Source: Phycisphaerales bacterium UBA2266
GTDB lineage: Bacteria; Planctomycetota; Phycisphaerae; Sedimentisphaerales; Anaerobacaceae
Length of the DNA stretch: 9,537 nt
Assembly (NCBI GenBank): GCA_002347125.1
Contig: DDXG01000297.1
Span: 1 to 9,537 of the forward strand
Direction: 5' to 3'
Shown here in pieces: positions 6,922 to 9,537 of the stretch. The position numbers were made by a program, and so were the translations under genes. How positions within the stretch are numbered: position 1 is the first letter of the stretch; every line of letters starts with the position of its first letter. Below the pieces are notes generated by a model. It saw nothing but the letters and a program-made list of their open reading frames with translations, was not told where the DNA came from and searched no databases.

Positions 6922-6957
6922 ATGAAATACTATGAGTTCTACAGATTCCTCTCATGA
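6922..6957 (+). other. Possible 11-codon ORF overlapping the pilC start
   Basis: ATG at 6922 begins an 11-residue peptide, MKYYEFYRFLS, ending in TGA at 6955-6957. It is preceded at 9-nt spacing by AAAGG (6908-6912), the only purine-rich ribosome-binding candidate in the pilT-pilC junction. It overlaps the first nine codons of pilC in another frame. The peptide is too short for homology. It could be a translated coupling or leader peptide, or simple coincidence. Confidence 0.15.
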
Positions 6958-8140
6958 TCTCCAGTCGGCGACCGCCGTGCTTGACCGGCCGGCCAACGCC
7001 CGACAGCAAGGGGCCGGCTCCAGACACAGCCGTCTCTCGGCCGACTCCTCCCAGCCAGACACGGGTATCGACAGACTTCGCCGGTTCCGAGTCGAGTTTG
7101 GACCCAGCAAGAAGGATATCCTGAATTTCACCAATCAGCTCGCCATCATGGTCCGGGCCGGCATCAGCCTCCAGGATGCCCTCGAGTCCATCGGCGAACA
7201 GACCCAGAACCAGAAATTCAAAACGGCCATCCTCGATCTCAAGAACCGGATCGAGAGCGGATGCAGCTTCTCCCAGGCCCTCGCCGAGCACCCGCAGATC
7301 TTCACCAATATCTATATCAACATGGTCGCCGCTGCTGAGATCTCCGGCTCCCTCAGTGACATGCTCCAGAAGCTGGCCGGATACCTCGACCAGGAAGCCG
7401 AAACCAGCTCCCAGGTCAAAGGGGCCATGGTCTACCCCGTCATCATCGCCGTGATGGCCGTGACGGTGACCACCTTCCTGCTGTGCTTCGTCCTGCCACG
7501 TTTCACCGCGATCTTCGCCGGCAAGGAGCACCTCCTTCCCAAACCGACCAAGGCCCTGATGGCCGCCAGTGCCTTCCTGCGAGGGTACTGGTTCTTGATA
7601 CTGCCGGGTGTTGCCGCCTTCTTCGTCGGATTTTGGTACTTCATCCAGACCCGTGTCGGCCGCATCTGGTGGGACAAGGTCAAGCTCACCGTCCCGCTCA
7701 TGAAGACCCTGTGCCGGAACCTCTATATCACGCGAAGCCTCCACACCATGGGCGTTCTGACCCGCGCCGGCGTACCCATCCTGAACACCATCGCCATCAC
7801 CGCCCAGATCGCCGGCAACACGCTCTACAAGAACATGTGGCTGGCCGTCCACGAGGAAGTCCGCCAGGGCAAGAAGATCGCCTCCAGCCTCATGCGGTCC
7901 ACCCTCATGCCCGGCAACGTCGTCCAGATGATCCGTAGCGGCGAGGACTCCGGCACGATGAGCGACGTCCTCCGAGACGTCTCCGAGTTCTACGCCCGCG
8001 AATTACGGACCATTATCAAGACAGTCACGTCCATGATCGAACCCATCATGATCGTCATCATGGGCGTGCTTGTCGGCTTCATCGCCATGAGTATTATTCT
8101 GCCCATTTTCAAGATGTCCAGCGTCGTCACCGGAAAGTAG
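6932..8140 (+). CDS. pilC: Type IV pilus inner-membrane platform protein PilC (GspF family)
   Basis: PilC is the polytopic platform on which PilB and PilT act to move pilins in and out of the membrane. The 402-residue product contains two copies of the GspF domain. The first spans about 62-190, with FTNQLAIMVRAGISLQDAL and AAAEISGSLSDML; the second spans about 264-393, with SLHTMGVLTRAGVPILNTI and MIRSGEDSGTMSDVL. Three transmembrane segments lie at about 168-187, 219-237 and 370-391. The first 50-60 residues are Ser/Arg/Gln-rich and do not show the usual N-terminal GspF sequence (F-Y-A-x-D-x-G-type), so either this region is divergent or the start is unusual. The ATG at 6932 lacks a good ribosome-binding site; a better one serves the small overlapping ORF at 6922. 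It lies 14 bp after pilT, and the first prepilin follows after 46 bp. Confidence 0.94.
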   Translation: MSSTDSSHDLQSATAVLDRPANARQQGAGSRHSRLSADSSQPDTGIDRLRRFRVEFGPSKKDILNFTNQLAIMVRAGISLQDALESIGEQTQNQKFKTAILDLKNRIESGCSFSQALAEHPQIFTNIYINMVAAAEISGSLSDMLQKLAGYLDQEAETSSQVKGAMVYPVIIAVMAVTVTTFLLCFVLPRFTAIFAGKEHLLPKPTKALMAASAFLRGYWFLILPGVAAFFVGFWYFIQTRVGRIWWDKVKLTVPLMKTLCRNLYITRSLHTMGVLTRAGVPILNTIAITAQIAGNTLYKNMWLAVHEEVRQGKKIASSLMRSTLMPGNVVQMIRSGEDSGTMSDVLRDVSEFYARELRTIIKTVTSMIEPIMIVIMGVLVGFIAMSIILPIFKMSSVVTGK

Positions 8141-8186
8141 AAGGAACCGATTGCGATTGACCGACCCATTGAACGGTCGATGCACC

Positions 8187-8675
8187 ATGCAGACACAGAA
8201 GAAACACGGTTTTACCTTGATCGAGGTCCTTGTCGCCGTGGCCTTGGTGGGTGTAGCGGTTGTAGCACTTATCGCCTCCAACCGTGCATTCACCGCCGCC
8301 AACGGCGAGGGTCTGAACCTCTCGACCGCCGAGTTCCTCGCCGAGCAGTTGCGCGAGCTGACCGCGCCTTTACCCGTGGTCGATCCGCAGACCACCACCG
8401 CTACTTTCGGACCTGAAGAGGCCACGCTGGCCGGTTACGATGACCTGGATGACTTCGACGGCGCCGTCTTCTCGCCGCCCATCGACGCCGGCTGCACGGC
8501 CATGGGCGAGTTCTCCGCCTTCACCCAGCGTATCACCGTCGAGAATGTCAGCGGCATCGATTTCACACAGGTTGTCGGCGATCACACCACGCCGTTCGTC
8601 CGGGTCACCGTCGATATCCTGATGAACGGCCGGACCATCACCTCGACCCGTTGGATCAGGGCAAGGCTCAACTAG
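8187..8675 (+). CDS. Minor prepilin, PilV/GspI/MshD-like
   Basis: The 162-residue product has a class III (type IV prepilin) signal: leader MQTQKKHG, then FTLIEVLVAVAL. Cleavage is expected between Gly8 and Phe9, with Phe+1 methylated and Glu at +5 for assembly. A hydrophobic helix runs to about residue 30 and a soluble domain follows. The segment after the helix (STAEFLAEQLRELT) resembles the PilV/GspI/MshD group. An acidic YDDLDDFDG (84-92) followed by SPPID is like a segment I recall from MshD/PilV-type proteins. The frame is open to a TTG at 8151, which has AAGGAA only 4 nt upstream and would give a 20-residue leader. The ATG at 8187 gives the usual short basic leader but has a weak ribosome-binding site. 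I prefer 8187. Probable role: a priming or tip subunit of the pilus. Confidence 0.85.
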   Translation: MQTQKKHGFTLIEVLVAVALVGVAVVALIASNRAFTAANGEGLNLSTAEFLAEQLRELTAPLPVVDPQTTTATFGPEEATLAGYDDLDDFDGAVFSPPIDAGCTAMGEFSAFTQRITVENVSGIDFTQVVGDHTTPFVRVTVDILMNGRTITSTRWIRARLN

Positions 8676-8710
8676 ATTAGGATCGCATCCGTATGGCGCC
8701 AACCGCTCCT

Positions 8711-8739
8711 TGTCATGCTGAGCGAAGCGAAGCATCCGG
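8711..8739. repeat. Dispersed palindromic repeat of the HAERSEAS type
   Basis: The block TGTCATGCTGAGCGAAGCG, continuing as AAGCATCCGG, matches a family of short intergenic repeats seen in many bacterial genomes, whose translation gives 'CHAERSEAS'. ATGCT (8715-8719) pairs with AGCAT (8731-8735), and AGCGA is repeated in tandem inside the loop. It lies in the 137-bp gap between the two prepilin genes and would form a small hairpin in RNA. Its copy number in this genome cannot be judged from a single copy. Recognition is from memory of the family and not from a search. Confidence 0.7.
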
Positions 8740-8812
8740 ACCTCGCCCGCGATGGCGTCTCCGTTGCCCTGTCAGCATCCATATCGTGCAATACAGTAGA
8801 GGGGGACAAACC

Positions 8813-9316
8813 ATGGAAGATCGCCCGAATAACCGTCGTGCCTTCACGATGATCGAGCTGCTGCTCGTGGTGGCCATCACCAGCATATTGCTGGCGGCCG
8901 TGGCGGTTGCCTTCAATGCCCAAGCCTTCAATCTCCGCCAGAACGAGCAGATGTTCAAGGCCCTCAACCAGGCCCGCCAGGCCATGCTCCGGCTTACCAC
9001 CCAGTTACGAACCGCCGACTACGTCGATCCGGACGCGGCAACCGGGTCCTGTCGACTGACCACAGCCGACGGTGAGGACCTGACCTACAGCTATGACGCC
9101 GTCGAACAGAAACTGTACCTCATCACTAACGGCGACCTCTCCGACCCTGACTACGTCCTCTGCGACAACATCTCGTCGGCCACATTTCAGAAGACCACCT
9201 TTGTGGACGGCGGCCAGACCAAGGTCAAGTACGTCAGGATAACGGCAACTGTCTCGCTCGGCGATACGCAGCAGACCGTCCACGCCGCCGCCGCCATCAG
9301 GCGGAATCTCAACTGA
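8813..9316 (+). CDS. Minor prepilin, PilW/GspJ-like
   Basis: The 167-residue product has the leader MEDRPNNRRA, then FTMIELLLVVAITSILLAAV. Cleavage is expected between Ala10 and Phe11, with Glu at +5. Ala at -1 is less common than Gly but is accepted by prepilin peptidases. After the hydrophobic helix (to about 35), ARQAMLRLTTQLRTADYV (54-71) is the amphipathic segment typical of PilW/GspJ minor pilins. A beta-rich domain follows with Cys80 and Cys117, which may form a disulphide. The ATG at 8813 has a strong GAGGGGGA at 8799-8806, 6 nt away. An upstream in-frame ATG at 8693 was rejected because it would translate the palindromic repeat. Together with the previous gene it probably supplies part of the pilus-initiating minor pilin complex; other members may be encoded elsewhere. 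Confidence 0.87.
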   Translation: MEDRPNNRRAFTMIELLLVVAITSILLAAVAVAFNAQAFNLRQNEQMFKALNQARQAMLRLTTQLRTADYVDPDAATGSCRLTTADGEDLTYSYDAVEQKLYLITNGDLSDPDYVLCDNISSATFQKTTFVDGGQTKVKYVRITATVSLGDTQQTVHAAAAIRRNLN

Positions 9317-9346
9317 AGGTGAATCAGCGCATAAGTCTTTTCTGAC

Positions 9347-9356
9347 TAAGATCTTA
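9347..9356. repeat. 10-bp perfect palindrome TAAGATCTTA
   Basis: TAAGATCTTA equals its own reverse complement and lies 30 bp after the second prepilin stop. A weak four-pair hairpin (AGTC 9334-9337 with GACT 9344-9347) lies next to it. No T-run follows, so neither looks like a good intrinsic terminator. It could be a protein-binding site or chance. Confidence 0.25.
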
Positions 9357-9427
9357 AACGCCTGACAGCCGCTCCTGCGAGATTCCGGCCACCTCGTCCT
9401 ATAACCCAATTGCGCCCGCCAGCGACA

Positions 9428-9441
9428 GTTTTCGGGAAAAC
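9428..9441. repeat. Short inverted repeat GTTTTC-GG-GAAAAC before the tRNA promoter
   Basis: GTTTTC (9428-9433) and GAAAAC (9436-9441) are exact reverse complements; as a hairpin it would close as a five-pair stem with a CGGG loop. It lies three bases before the proposed -35 box of the tRNA gene. It might end transcription from the pilin side or act as an operator, but the stem is AT-rich and has no following T-run. Confidence 0.25.
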
Positions 9442-9444
9442 CCC

Positions 9445-9473
9445 TTGCTTTCCAGAGTCGTATCGTACATACT
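9445..9473 (+). promoter_or_regulatory. Candidate promoter of tRNA-Val
   Basis: TTGCTT (9445-9450) and CATACT (9468-9473) are 17 bp apart. A G/C-rich stretch (GGTGGGG) follows the -10, as in many stringently controlled stable-RNA promoters. Transcription would begin near 9480, just 8 nt before the mature tRNA 5' end. Confidence 0.4.
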
Positions 9474-9487
9474 GGTGGGGCTTTTCA

Positions 9488-9537
9488 GGGCGATTAGCTC
9501 AGATGGCTAGAGCGCCTGCTCGACACGCAGGAGGTCA
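9488..9537 (+). tRNA. tRNA-Val (anticodon GAC), 3' end cut by the window
   Basis: The acceptor 5' strand GGGCGAT (9488-9494) is followed by TA, the D-stem GCTC/GAGC (9497-9500, 9510-9513), the anticodon stem CCTGC/GCAGG (9515-9519, 9527-9531) and the variable region AGGTC. The seven-base loop TCGACAC places GAC at 34-36 (9522-9524), which reads GUC/GUU valine codons. The T-arm and acceptor 3' strand lie outside, so the fold cannot be fully checked. Position 33 is C (9521) where nearly all tRNAs have U. Confidence 0.9.

Noticed and set aside
8151..8186. TTG start for the first prepilin
   Set aside because: AAGGAA at 8141-8146 is only 4 nt away and the leader would be 20 residues with an internal Asp and Cys. 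The ATG at 8187 gives the typical short basic leader. Not excluded.
8693..8812. Upstream extension of the second prepilin from the ATG at 8693
   Set aside because: It would translate the dispersed repeat into CHAERSEAS and bury the class III signal 50 residues inside. The ATG at 8813 has a much better ribosome-binding site and gives a normal leader.
1..9537. CRISPR arrays, transposases, integrases, toxin-antitoxin or defence genes
   Set aside because: None seen. All long frames are gpsA or pilus genes, and the only repeats are the short ones listed.

Overview
The window is one co-oriented plus-strand region of a GC-rich, diderm-type bacterium. It holds most of a type IVa pilus (T4aP) assembly operon, flanked by the 3' end of gpsA on the left and the 5' part of a tRNA-Val gene on the right. 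The lineage cannot be fixed from sequence alone. The GC-rich codon use, the divergent Pil proteins, pseudopilins of a style I associate with Planctomycetota, and a dispersed repeat of the 'HAERSEAS' type fit an environmental planctomycete-like or deltaproteobacteria-like genome; this is low-confidence inference.

Layout. 1-541: C-terminal half of NAD(P)-dependent glycerol-3-phosphate dehydrogenase (GpsA). 542-893: a 352-bp gap with a terminator-like hairpin, a 9-bp direct repeat with 20-bp spacing, an AT-rich sigma70-like promoter and a structured 5' leader ending in a hairpin beside the pilM ribosome-binding region. 894-8140: pilM, pilN, pilO, a PilP/GspC-like bitopic protein, pilB (extension ATPase), pilT (retraction ATPase) and pilC (platform protein), with gaps of -4 to 64 bp, almost certainly one operon. 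8187-9316: two minor prepilins with class III signal peptides, the first PilV/GspI/MshD-like and the second PilW/GspJ-like. They are separated by 137 bp that carries a dispersed palindromic repeat. 9317-9487: a gap with small palindromes and a tRNA promoter. 9488-9537: tRNA-Val(GAC), cut by the window edge.

How the genes work together. PilM (cytoplasmic, actin-like fold) should dock on the N-terminal tail of PilN. PilN and PilO form the inner-membrane alignment complex, which the PilP-like protein would link towards an outer-membrane secretin. PilB and PilT bind PilC in turn to add or remove pilins. The two prepilins are likely priming or tip subunits after cleavage by a prepilin peptidase. 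Secretin (PilQ), prepilin peptidase (PilD) and major pilin are not in the window.

I see no wholly new system. The points most worth a second look are a PilM with a poorly conserved nucleotide site, a PilP replaced by a non-lipoprotein bitopic protein, an 11-codon ORF overlapping the pilC start with a better ribosome-binding site than pilC, the possible switch-like leader before pilM, and a tRNA-Val with C instead of the near-universal U at position 33.
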